A DNA stretch of 5,271 nt, from contig NZ_LN879448.1 in assembly GCF_001403615.1 (NCBI RefSeq), positions 1 through 5,271 on the forward strand, read 5' to 3'. Shown piece by piece: positions 1 through 5,247 of the stretch (its first letter is position 1; each line of letters starts with the position of its first letter). The position numbers were made by a program, and so were the translations under genes. Source of the DNA: Desnuesiella massiliensis (lineage in GTDB: Bacteria; Bacillota; Clostridia; Clostridiales; Clostridiaceae). Below the pieces are notes generated by a model. The model worked only from the letters and a program-made list of their open reading frames with translations. It did no database searches and was not told the DNA's origin.

Positions 1-28
1 AATAATAAAGAAGTGTTATATATAAGTG

Positions 29-69
29 AAGTGGTACTTTCTTGAAAAAGAGTACCACTTTATTTTTTA
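29..69 (+). terminator. Rho-independent terminator of an upstream gene outside the window
   Basis: A perfect 10-bp stem (29-38 with 51-60, AAGTGGTACT / AGTACCACTT) is followed directly by a T-rich run, TTTATTTTTT, through 68. This is the layout of an intrinsic terminator read on the plus strand. It must end a transcript from a gene whose body lies left of position 1. The few bases before it have stops in all three frames (for example TAA at 3-5 and 23-25), so the end of that gene cannot be assigned. Confidence 0.85.
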
Positions 70-369
70 GCTGAAGTCTGATATAAGCGAGCTGCCGCCA
101 CCGCTGGCACAGCGGTTTAGTCCTTTAGAAGTTTTATACACTGACAAAAAATTTAACTACTATTATTTTTAACAAAACTATAAGGTATCCCCAAAAGACA
201 GCCAGTGAATCTACTAGTCTATTTTGTATTTTGTACTAGTTATTTTTTACCATGGCTAAGAACAGAAATTTTGATATCAACTTTTAAGAAATTTAAAATC
301 ATTACAAATTACTGCAGCAAACAACAATAAATTTCATGAAGAAATTTTATTGCAAAACATAATTGTATA
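70..369. other. Intergenic region without a convincing gene
   Basis: No reading frame here has both a start codon and a ribosome site. The notable element is a GC-rich islet at 91-116 that forms a 7-bp hairpin (100-106 with 110-116, ACCGCTG / CAGCGGT, loop GCA), which stands out from the AT-rich surroundings. Two copies of TACTAGT (212-218 and 234-240) can pair through their ACTAGT cores across a T-rich spacer and are followed by a T-run at 241-248, resembling a weak terminator. Further AT-rich dyads lie at 282-298 and 325-352. The function of these elements is unknown. Confidence 0.6.
325..352. repeat. Imperfect dyad just upstream of the -35 box
   Basis: CAATAAATTTC (325-335) pairs with GAAATTT-t-ATTG (341-352) as an 11-bp stem with one bulged T at 348 and a 5-nt loop, ATGAA. 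It ends 17 bp before the predicted -35 box at 370. It could be a regulator binding site for the glycoside hydrolase promoter or an incidental AT-rich fold. No known operator consensus is recognised. Confidence 0.35.
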
Positions 370-398
370 TTGAAAATTTATTTGATAACATGTATAAT
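370..398 (+). promoter_or_regulatory. Sigma-A promoter of the glycoside hydrolase gene
   Basis: TTGAAA at 370-375 is separated by exactly 17 bp from a perfect TATAAT at 393-398. This matches the vegetative sigma factor consensus closely and is the best such pair between the left-hand terminator and the gene at 524. Transcription would start near 405 and give a leader of about 120 nt. No sporulation sigma-factor consensus was recognised here. Confidence 0.75.
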
Positions 399-453
399 AT
401 TTCCAAGAATAATTTACATACGTTTACATAAAGTGAAAGTTATTACAAAGAAA

Positions 454-489
454 ATAAATTGTTTAATAATAAGCAATTTATATATTTTT
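454..489 (+). promoter_or_regulatory. Leader hairpin followed by a T-run, possible attenuator
   Basis: In the predicted 5' leader of the downstream gene, ATAAATTGTTT (454-464) pairs with AAGCAATTTAT (471-481) over 11 bp, with one G-T wobble and a 6-nt loop. ATATTTTT (482-489) follows. The geometry is that of an intrinsic terminator lying between promoter and ribosome site, but the stem has only one G-C pair and may be too weak to terminate. No competing antiterminator or known riboswitch class is recognised. Confidence 0.3.
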
Positions 490-510
490 ACGGTCCATAA
501 TATTAAAATA

Positions 511-516
511 AGGGGG
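511..516 (+). promoter_or_regulatory. Ribosome binding site fixing the start at 524
   Basis: AGGGGG lies 7 nt before the ATG at 524. It is the only strong Shine-Dalgarno sequence nearby, and the start it selects gives a complete signal peptide. Confidence 0.85.
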
Positions 517-523
517 ATTTTTT

Positions 524-2401
524 ATGAAAGGAAAAGTATTGTTAAAGGTTTTATCTTTAGCTATGGCATCAGCAGTTGTTCTATCAACTGTTGCATTGCC
601 CACTCAAAGGGTGCAGGCTGAAGAAGAGATGGTGCCATTATTTAAGTATCAAACTGAAACTCCAATCAAATTGCATGACAAGCAAATTCAAGTGTCGAAG
701 GATCCTATTTATGAAAAAAGACAGTTCAGAAGTGCTTGGGTATCTACAGTATCAAACCTAGACTTTCCATCAAAGCCAGGTTTAACTCAGGAAGAGTTTA
801 AAGCAGAGTTTTATAAGGTTTTAGAAGACTTTGAAGCATTAAATTTAAATGCTGTAACTTTACAAGTAAGACCTATGAATGATGCTTTTTACAAATCAGA
901 TTTAAATCCTTGGTCTGCATTTCTAACTGGAGAGCAAGGTAAAGATCCAGGTTGGGATCCGCTTAAATGGATGATTGAAGAGTCACATAAAAGAAATATG
1001 GAGTTCCATGCATGGTTTAACCCATACAGAGTAGCTCAAGCATTTCAATGGGACAAGCCAACTGAAGAGGTAATGAAAGAAGAACTAGGGAAGTTAGCTG
1101 ATAATAATTTTGCTAAACAACATCCTGAATATCTAATCAGATTTGACAATAAGTTAATATTAGATCCATCAGTGCCAGAGGTTCAAAAATTTATTAAGGA
1201 TACTGTATTAGAAGTAGTTAAAAATTATGATGTAGATGCTATACATTTTGACGATTATTTCTATCCTTATAAGGTTACAAGAAAAGATCCAGCTACTCAA
1301 CAGAATGTAACCTATATTTTCGGTGACAGAGGGGAAGATAAAGCTAGTTTTGAAAAGTACGGAAAAGGCTTTACAGATATAAAGGCTTGGAGAAGAAATA
1401 ATATAGATACCATGATTAAAAGTGTAGCTGATGCTATAAAGAAAGAAAAGCCCTATGTTAAATTTGGTATAAGCCCCTTTGGAATCTGGGGACATTATGA
1501 TACTCATCCAGCAGGTAGTGCAGAGGGGGAAGGTTCTCATACTCCAATTAGTTCCTCTGCAAGCTATGATGATATATATGCAGATACAAGAAAGTGGGCA
1601 AAAGAGGGTTGGATTGATTATATAACTCCTCAAATATACTGGTCTTTTGCTCAAACAGCTGCGCCTTATGGAGAATTAGCAGATTGGTGGGCAAATGCAG
1701 TTAAGGGGACAAACTGTCAATTATATATAGGACATGCAAATTACAAGCACACAGATAATTCAAGCTGGGATAAGGATTGGCAAAATCCAGAGGAAATAGG
1801 AAATCAGTTAAAGTTTAACGCTCAATACAAAGAGATAAAGGGAAGTTCCTTCTTTAGTTTAAAGCATCTAAGATTAAATAAATTTGGAGTTACAGATATA
1901 ATTAAGAACCAATATTTTAATGTTAAAGCTCTAGTTCCAACTATGCCATGGTTAGATAATACCGCGCCTAAGGCTGTTGTCAGTGTAACTGCTAAAGCTA
2001 AGAATAAAGGAGTGGAATTAACTTGGAAGGATAGCGCAGATAATGATGCTGCTTATTATGTAGTTTATAGATTTGAAGGAGACAAATTAAGCGATATAGA
2101 AAATCCTAAGAATATAGTTACTACTATAAGAAGAAACGGAGCACAAGTAGGATTAAAATATTTAGATGATAAGGCAGATGGAACTAAGACATATACTTAT
2201 GCTGTAACTGCTGTAGATAGATTACACAATGAAAGTAAAGCTGTAAATGCAGTATATAAGACAGCAGAACAAAAACCTTCAGAAGATAAAAATGTTCTAC
2301 CAGAGACAGGTAGTCCTATAGATTTTGAAATGATGATTACTGCAGGAACTATGATTACTGCCTTAGGAACATCAATGTTCGTATATAATAAAAGAAAATA
2401 A
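524..2401 (+). CDS. Secreted, sortase-anchored GHL10/DigH-like family glycoside hydrolase with C-terminal FN3-like domain
   Basis: A 625-residue surface protein, predicted to cleave a glycan; the characterised relative E. coli DigH (YddW) acts on denuded peptidoglycan strands. Residues 1-32 form a signal peptide (basic start, hydrophobic core, likely cleavage after VQA at 32). Residues about 66-470 match the GHL10 (formerly DUF187) barrel: RSAWVSTVSNLDFPS (69-83), QVRPMNDAFY (114-123), FHAWFNPYR (161-169), AIHFDDYFYP (239-248, Asp243/Asp244 probably in the active site), GISPFGIWG (315-323) and DYITPQIYWSF (365-375). Residues about 482-578 look like a fibronectin type III domain. The tail is a classic sorting signal: LPETG at 592-596, a hydrophobic stretch at about 599-620 and a final KRK. 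A class A-type sortase, not in this window, would attach it to the wall. The gene has its own promoter and terminator, so it is monocistronic. The true substrate (peptidoglycan or another polysaccharide) cannot be read from sequence. Confidence 0.93.
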   Translation: MKGKVLLKVLSLAMASAVVLSTVALPTQRVQAEEEMVPLFKYQTETPIKLHDKQIQVSKDPIYEKRQFRSAWVSTVSNLDFPSKPGLTQEEFKAEFYKVLEDFEALNLNAVTLQVRPMNDAFYKSDLNPWSAFLTGEQGKDPGWDPLKWMIEESHKRNMEFHAWFNPYRVAQAFQWDKPTEEVMKEELGKLADNNFAKQHPEYLIRFDNKLILDPSVPEVQKFIKDTVLEVVKNYDVDAIHFDDYFYPYKVTRKDPATQQNVTYIFGDRGEDKASFEKYGKGFTDIKAWRRNNIDTMIKSVADAIKKEKPYVKFGISPFGIWGHYDTHPAGSAEGEGSHTPISSSASYDDIYADTRKWAKEGWIDYITPQIYWSFAQTAAPYGELADWWANAVKGTNCQLYIGHANYKHTDNSSWDKDWQNPEEIGNQLKFNAQYKEIKGSSFFSLKHLRLNKFGVTDIIKNQYFNVKALVPTMPWLDNTAPKAVVSVTAKAKNKGVELTWKDSADNDAAYYVVYRFEGDKLSDIENPKNIVTTIRRNGAQVGLKYLDDKADGTKTYTYAVTAVDRLHNESKAVNAVYKTAEQKPSEDKNVLPETGSPIDFEMMITAGTMITALGTSMFVYNKRK

Positions 2402-2402
2402 G

Positions 2403-2428
2403 AAAAAAGCGACGGAAGTCGCTTTTTT
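2403..2428. terminator. Bidirectional intrinsic terminator between convergent genes
   Basis: AAAAAAGCGAC (2403-2413) and GTCGCTTTTTT (2418-2428) form a perfect 11-bp stem with a GGAA tetraloop of the GNRA type. The hairpin starts one base after the stop codon of the plus-strand glycoside hydrolase gene. Because the A-run and T-run flank the stem symmetrically, the reverse complement is also a good terminator and can end the minus-strand gene at 2464-2895. Confidence 0.92.
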
Positions 2429-2429
2429 C

Positions 2430-2457
2430 AATGCACAGTCATTTTGAACTGTGCATT
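2430..2457. terminator. Second hairpin in the convergent terminator region
   Basis: AATGCACAGT (2430-2439) and ACTGTGCATT (2448-2457) form a perfect 10-bp stem with an 8-nt loop. On the minus strand it lies 6 nt past the stop codon of the SH3-like gene and immediately before the bidirectional terminator. It has no T-run of its own on either strand, so it probably stabilises the mRNA 3' end or helps the neighbouring hairpin terminate, rather than terminating alone. Confidence 0.6.
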
Positions 2458-2463
2458 AACTTC

Positions 2464-2895
2464 CTAACCATTGCTATTTTCTATAGCCGCAGTAGAAGTA
2501 TTAAACAATATTTCTGAATCTTTTATCCAACCCTTAGAATTTGTAGAAGATTTAATGGGAATACTTATTTCATACCAAGTAGAATTTAATACATCTCCCT
2601 TAAATAATACATTTACGCTAGTGGGTCTTTCTATTTTTAATATTATAGGACTATCGTCTAAAGGAGCGATGTAAATTTTACAATTTTCCTTTGTTACCCC
2701 TTGAGTATAGGTAGGATTGCTATATCTTATGGAAATGGAGCCATAAGTTCTAGAACCTTTAGGAATGTTTTGTTTCAATACTTCATTTTGCTTAGATAGA
2801 ACCAATATTTGTTTTCTTTGATTGTCTAATTTTTGAGCAAGGTACAGATAGCCGCCAGCGGCCCCTAAAATCATAACAAATATTATAACAAACAA
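2464..2895 (-). CDS. Membrane-anchored coiled-coil protein with SH3-like domain, function unknown
   Basis: A 143-residue protein I cannot tie to a named family. Residues 1-20 are a hydrophobic, glycine-containing membrane segment, followed at about 21-44 by a charged, Lys/Gln/Glu-rich stretch likely to be coiled coil. Residues about 50-131 have the pattern of a bacterial SH3-like fold: alternating beta segments, a central KIYIAPLDDSPIILKI (73-88), then STWYEISIP (105-113) and a closing KGWIKDSEI (121-129), the usual GWI/GWV ending of such domains. With no basic residue before the membrane segment and a basic region after it, topology is not certain; export of the SH3-like part is inferred, since such domains commonly bind cell wall peptides. 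The start is TTG at 2893-2895, chosen because AGGAG sits 8 nt upstream. It converges on the wall-anchored glycoside hydrolase gene but is transcribed separately. Confidence 0.8.
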   Translation of the reverse strand: MFVIIFVMILGAAGGYLYLAQKLDNQRKQILVLSKQNEVLKQNIPKGSRTYGSISIRYSNPTYTQGVTKENCKIYIAPLDDSPIILKIERPTSVNVLFKGDVLNSTWYEISIPIKSSTNSKGWIKDSEILFNTSTAAIENSNG

Positions 2896-2903
2896 TATAT
2901 CAA

Positions 2904-2908
2904 CTCCT
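2904..2908 (-). promoter_or_regulatory. Ribosome binding site supporting a TTG start
   Basis: AGGAG on the minus strand (CTCCT on plus) lies 8 nt before the TTG at 2895. It decides this non-ATG start; the next in-frame ATG is at codon 8, inside the membrane segment. Confidence 0.75.
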
Positions 2909-2915
2909 GGTACTT

Positions 2916-2942
2916 ATTATAATAAATTATATTAAGTTTCAA
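2916..2942 (-). promoter_or_regulatory. Possible promoter of the SH3-like gene
   Basis: On the minus strand, TTGAAA (2942-2937) is followed 15 bp later by TATAAT (2921-2916). Both boxes are good but the spacing is short for sigma-A. A second TATAAT on the same strand (2931-2926) has no -35 at suitable spacing. The region is AT-rich, so chance matches are likely. Confidence 0.35.
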
Positions 2943-2959
2943 GGGCAATATGCTATAAT
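2932..2959 (+). promoter_or_regulatory. Extended -10 promoter of the sirtuin-hydrolase operon
   Basis: TGCTATAAT (2951-2959) is a perfect extended -10 element (TG-N-TATAAT). The best -35 is a poor TTAAGT at 2932-2937 with 16-bp spacing, which is tolerable because extended -10 promoters depend less on the -35. Transcription would start near 2966, about 60 nt before the sirtuin start. The element overlaps the possible divergent promoter on the minus strand, so the two could compete. Confidence 0.6.
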
Positions 2960-3012
2960 TAAAGTAAAAATAGTCATTTTAAGTGAAAATACCTTAATTA
3001 TGAATATTTACA

Positions 3013-3020
3013 AAAGGGGA
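3013..3020 (+). promoter_or_regulatory. Ribosome binding site of the sirtuin gene
   Basis: AAAGGGGA ends 7 nt before the ATG at 3028. Its last A is also the first base of an out-of-frame ATG at 3020, which is too close to the site to be used efficiently; this supports 3028 as the real start. Confidence 0.75.
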
Positions 3021-3027
3021 TGGTAGA

Positions 3028-3753
3028 ATGGTAGAAATAGATATTCTTAAGAAAATAATTAATAATAGCAATGATATTGTATTTTTCGGAGGAGCTGGAG
3101 TTTCCACAGAAAGTAATATACCTGATTTTAGGTCGGAGGGAGGCCTTTATAAAGCTAAGAATCAAAAGAATTACTCCCCTGAGGAAATGCTTAGTCATAG
3201 CTTTTTTATGGAGCATAAAGAGGATTTTTATAGCTTTTATAAAGAAAAAATGATTTTTCCATGGGCTGAACCGAATCAGGCTCATATAGCCTTAGCACAG
3301 CTAGAGCAGGATAATAAATTGAAAGCAATAATTACTCAAAATATTGATGGGTTACACCAGAAGGCAGGTAGCAAAAAGGTTATAGAGCTTCATGGCTCAA
3401 TACATAGGAATTATTGTATGAAATGTGGAGAAAAATATGATTTAGAATATATATTAAGTAGTAATATAGTACCTATATGCAAAAAATGTAGCGGTACCGT
3501 TAGGCCTGACGTGGTTTTATATGAAGAGGGATTAGATACGGATGTAATAAGTAAAGCCATAGATTATATATCAAAAGCTGAGGTTTTAATAGTGGGAGGC
3601 ACATCATTAGTAGTATATCCTGCAGCAGGTCTCATAAGATATTTTAATGGAAAGCATCTAGTACTAATAAATAAATCCTCTACTCCCTATGATTCCCAAG
3701 CTAATTTAGTTATAAAAGAGAGCATTGGGAAAGTTTTCGGTGAAATTTATTAG
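3028..3753 (+). CDS. NAD-dependent protein deacetylase, Sir2 family
   Basis: A 241-residue cytoplasmic sirtuin that uses NAD+ to remove acetyl groups from protein lysines, giving nicotinamide and O-acetyl-ADP-ribose. All core motifs are present: the Rossmann-fold GAGVSTESNIPDFRS (22-36), TQNIDGLH (103-110), catalytic His122 in LHGS, four zinc-ligand cysteines in two CxxC pairs (130/133 and 151/154), RPDVVLYEE (159-167) and GTSLVVYPAAGL (191-202). The length is usual for bacterial sirtuins. The region DFYSFYKEKM (66-75) lacks the Tyr-x-x-Arg pair that marks desuccinylase-type sirtuins such as SIRT5 and E. coli CobB, so ordinary deacetylation is the better guess. It is probably co-transcribed with the alpha/beta hydrolase 16 nt downstream. 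In Firmicutes, sirtuins often regulate acetyl-CoA synthetase and other metabolic enzymes; no such partner lies in this window. Confidence 0.96.
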   Translation: MVEIDILKKIINNSNDIVFFGGAGVSTESNIPDFRSEGGLYKAKNQKNYSPEEMLSHSFFMEHKEDFYSFYKEKMIFPWAEPNQAHIALAQLEQDNKLKAIITQNIDGLHQKAGSKKVIELHGSIHRNYCMKCGEKYDLEYILSSNIVPICKKCSGTVRPDVVLYEEGLDTDVISKAIDYISKAEVLIVGGTSLVVYPAAGLIRYFNGKHLVLINKSSTPYDSQANLVIKESIGKVFGEIY

Positions 3754-3769
3754 AGAAAGAAGTGAATTT

Positions 3770-4696
3770 ATGAGAACAAATAAATTTAAGATTAGGATGA
3801 GGGATGGGCAAGAGTTACATATATATAAGTGGGAACCGGAAGATGCCATTGAAATAAAAGGTATAATACAATTAGTTCATGGTTCCTGCGAACATTCTGC
3901 TAGGTATGCGGATTTTGCTAATTTCATTACAGAAAAGGGATATGTAGTTTACTCAAATGATCATAGAGGTCATGGGTTATCTGCTAATAGCTCAGAGGAC
4001 TTTGGATTTTTTGGAGAAAATAATGGATGGCAGGCCATGGTTGAGGATTTAAATGAACTAACAAAATTAATAAGAAAAGATTATGCAGAGGAAAAGATAA
4101 CATTACTAGGCCATAGTATGGGGTCCTTCTTAGCTAGGCACTATGCAATTGAATACGGAAGTTCAATAAATGGATTAATTGCCACAGGCACAGCCCATAA
4201 TCCTAGGATGCTTTTGCAACTAGGCAAATCTTTAGCGGAAAGGGAGATAAAAAATAGGGGGCCAAAACATAGAAGCAATTTTTTAAATAAGCTTTCCTAT
4301 GAATCCTTTAATAATAAATTTAGACCTATAAGAACGAAGCAAGATTGGCTTACCAGAGATGAAAAGATTGTAGATAAGTTTATAGAAGATGAATTTTGTG
4401 GCTTTGTATTTACCACCAGCGGTTTTAGAGATATGTTTAATGGACTCCTATATATAACTGATATAAGAAATATAGTAAAAACACCTAAAAACCTCCCAAT
4501 ACTTTTGCTATCAGGAAAAGATGATCCTGTAGGTGCTAATGGCAGGATGGTTAATAAAGCTTTTAATCATTATAAAAGAGCTGGTGTAGAAAATGTAAAT
4601 ATGAAGCTTTATGACGGAATGAGACACGAGATTCTAAATGAACTAGGCAAGGAAGAGGTTTATAATGATATTTTAAACTGGATAGAAGGAATATAA
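3770..4696 (+). CDS. Alpha/beta hydrolase, monoacylglycerol lipase/lysophospholipase type (serine aminopeptidase S33-like fold)
   Basis: A 308-residue serine hydrolase, likely cytoplasmic as no signal peptide is seen. The oxyanion region is LVHGSCEHSARY (35-46), followed by NDHRGHGLS (63-71), the nucleophile elbow GHSMG (114-118, Ser116), the probable catalytic Asp252 in SGKDDPVG, and His286 in GMRHEILNE. A helical cap of about 100 residues lies between Ser and Asp, as in monoacylglycerol lipases and PldB-type lysophospholipases, so the likely substrates are lipid or other small esters. I chose ATG at 3770: it is preceded by an AAGAAGTGA ribosome site and begins the usual FKIRMRDGQELHIYKWEPE strand. 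A TTG at 3725 would add 15 residues and overlap the sirtuin by 29 bp, which is less likely. It is the second gene of the sirtuin operon and ends at a strong terminator. The exact substrate is unknown. Confidence 0.92.
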   Translation: MRTNKFKIRMRDGQELHIYKWEPEDAIEIKGIIQLVHGSCEHSARYADFANFITEKGYVVYSNDHRGHGLSANSSEDFGFFGENNGWQAMVEDLNELTKLIRKDYAEEKITLLGHSMGSFLARHYAIEYGSSINGLIATGTAHNPRMLLQLGKSLAEREIKNRGPKHRSNFLNKLSYESFNNKFRPIRTKQDWLTRDEKIVDKFIEDEFCGFVFTTSGFRDMFNGLLYITDIRNIVKTPKNLPILLLSGKDDPVGANGRMVNKAFNHYKRAGVENVNMKLYDGMRHEILNELGKEEVYNDILNWIEGI

Positions 4697-4720
4697 AAGT
4701 TGCGAAGCAACTTTTATATT
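4690..4720 (+). terminator. Intrinsic terminator of the sirtuin-hydrolase operon
   Basis: A perfect 14-bp inverted repeat (4690-4703 with 4707-4720, core AAAAGTTGC / GCAACTTTT) with a 3-nt GAA loop is followed by a T-rich but interrupted tail. The left arm contains the TAA stop codon of the hydrolase gene (4694-4696), so translating ribosomes would reach into the stem. Confidence 0.85.
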
Positions 4721-4728
4721 TATATTAA

Positions 4729-4827
4729 ATATTCAAAATATATTTGCATATATTACAAACTAAACCTGGTGTATCGGTAAAAGAAAAACTTAGAAACATG
4801 ATGAATTTTGAAGTAAAAGATGAATAA
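4729..4827 (+). pseudogene. Possible relic of a protein C-terminus
   Basis: Thirty-two open codons end at TAA (4825-4827). The last part reads like a protein C-terminus (KPGVSVKEKLRNMMNFEVKDE, split as KPGVSVKEK at 4762-4788 and LRNMMNFEVKDE at 4789-4824). There is no ribosome site, no ATG before 4798 and an in-frame stop at 4726. The stretch lies between a terminator and an rRNA promoter. It could be the remains of a gene truncated by a rearrangement near the rRNA operon, or a chance frame. I do not recognise a family. Confidence 0.2.
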
Positions 4828-4972
4828 ACACTTATAATAGGGAAATACTAAGGAATGCGCATTATAAACTATGATAATATATAGAAGTCGCCTGAAGCAA
4901 GCGACAGGAAAACAAAGCATTTAAGAGATTCAAAATCAATAAGTAAAAAGATTAAAAAATCTAAAAAATTTA
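4828..4972 (+). promoter_or_regulatory. Upstream region of the rRNA promoter with UP-like A-tracts
   Basis: No gene is seen here. Positions 4939-4972 are a nearly pure A/T tract with runs of A immediately before the -35 box, like the UP elements that bind the RNA polymerase alpha subunit at strong rRNA promoters. A TATAAT at 4833-4838 has only a weak TTGAAG at 4808-4813 with 19-bp spacing and could be a minor second promoter. A hairpin at 4887-4905 (GTCGC / GCGAC) has no T-run and is not an obvious terminator. Confidence 0.5.
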
Positions 4973-5001
4973 TTGACAAGAAAATACTTAAATGATACAA
5001 T
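4973..5001 (+). promoter_or_regulatory. rRNA operon promoter
   Basis: A perfect TTGACA (4973-4978) and TACAAT (4996-5001), spaced 17 bp apart, form the strongest promoter in the window. It lies directly after an A-tract region and about 250 bp before the 16S 5' end, as expected for a clostridial rRNA operon. Transcription would start near 5007-5009. Confidence 0.88.
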
Positions 5002-5007
5002 GAATTA

Positions 5008-5247
5008 CGCTGTTGGAAAGCAGCATGGTCTTTGAAAATTAAACAGAGGAAAATAAACATGAAACCAGCAATTTCTTTATGAGAAATCATAAGACTAAAG
5101 TAAATTGCGAAGTTAGTGCAAAACAGTACTAGGAAGCTAGGAGCGAGGAGCAGAGTGTATTTGATATACATGAGCACCGCAGCGACGACGCTGACGACGT
5201 AATGTGAAGCAATAACGTAGCAAAATGAGCAATCAAACTTAAATTTT
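5008..5247 (+). ncRNA. Pre-16S rRNA leader
   Basis: The transcribed spacer between the rRNA promoter and mature 16S is removed during processing. After the antitermination elements come several hairpins: 5071-5087 (ATTTCT / AGAAAT), 5114-5131 (TAGTGC / GTACTA, one G-T wobble), 5154-5170 (TGTAT / ATACA region) and 5180-5193 (CAGCG / CGCTG, loop ACGA). The segment 5129-5200 is purine- and GC-richer than the rest. The long-range partner stem for RNase III-type cleavage would lie 3' of 16S, outside the window. Confidence 0.7.
5009..5038 (+). promoter_or_regulatory. boxB-like hairpin and boxA-like antitermination site
   Basis: A 6-bp stem (5009-5014 with 5019-5024, one U-G pair) closes a GGAA tetraloop of the GNRA type and sits at the very start of the transcript. 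Two bases later comes TGGTCTTTGAAAA (5026-5038), which resembles the bacterial rRNA boxA (TGCTCTTTAACAA in E. coli) bound by NusB-S10. The order boxB then boxA matches rRNA leaders of other bacteria, where these elements let polymerase read through the untranslated operon. Confidence 0.6.

Noticed and set aside
71..172. Open frame of 33 codons through the GC-rich islet on the plus strand
   Set aside because: It has no ATG or GTG start, no ribosome site, and follows a terminator directly; its codon use differs from the real genes.
370..621. Plus-strand frame of 83 codons overlapping the glycoside hydrolase start
   Set aside because: It begins inside the promoter, has no ribosome site and overlaps the signal peptide region of a strongly supported gene in another frame.
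1208..1654. Minus-strand frame of 148 codons inside the glycoside hydrolase gene
   Set aside because: It is antisense to conserved catalytic-domain motifs and shows no domain or ribosome site.
3725..3769. TTG start 15 codons upstream for the alpha/beta hydrolase
   Set aside because: It overlaps the sirtuin by 29 bp, and the family's N-terminal strand begins just after the ATG at 3770, which has its own ribosome site.
4887..4905. GTCGC / GCGAC hairpin as a terminator before the rRNA promoter
   Set aside because: The stem is only 5 bp and no T-run follows on either strand close to it.
4869..5177. Minus-strand frame of 102 codons across the rRNA promoter and leader
   Set aside because: It lies antisense to the rRNA promoter and antitermination leader, and its hydrophobic composition arises from translating A-rich DNA in reverse.
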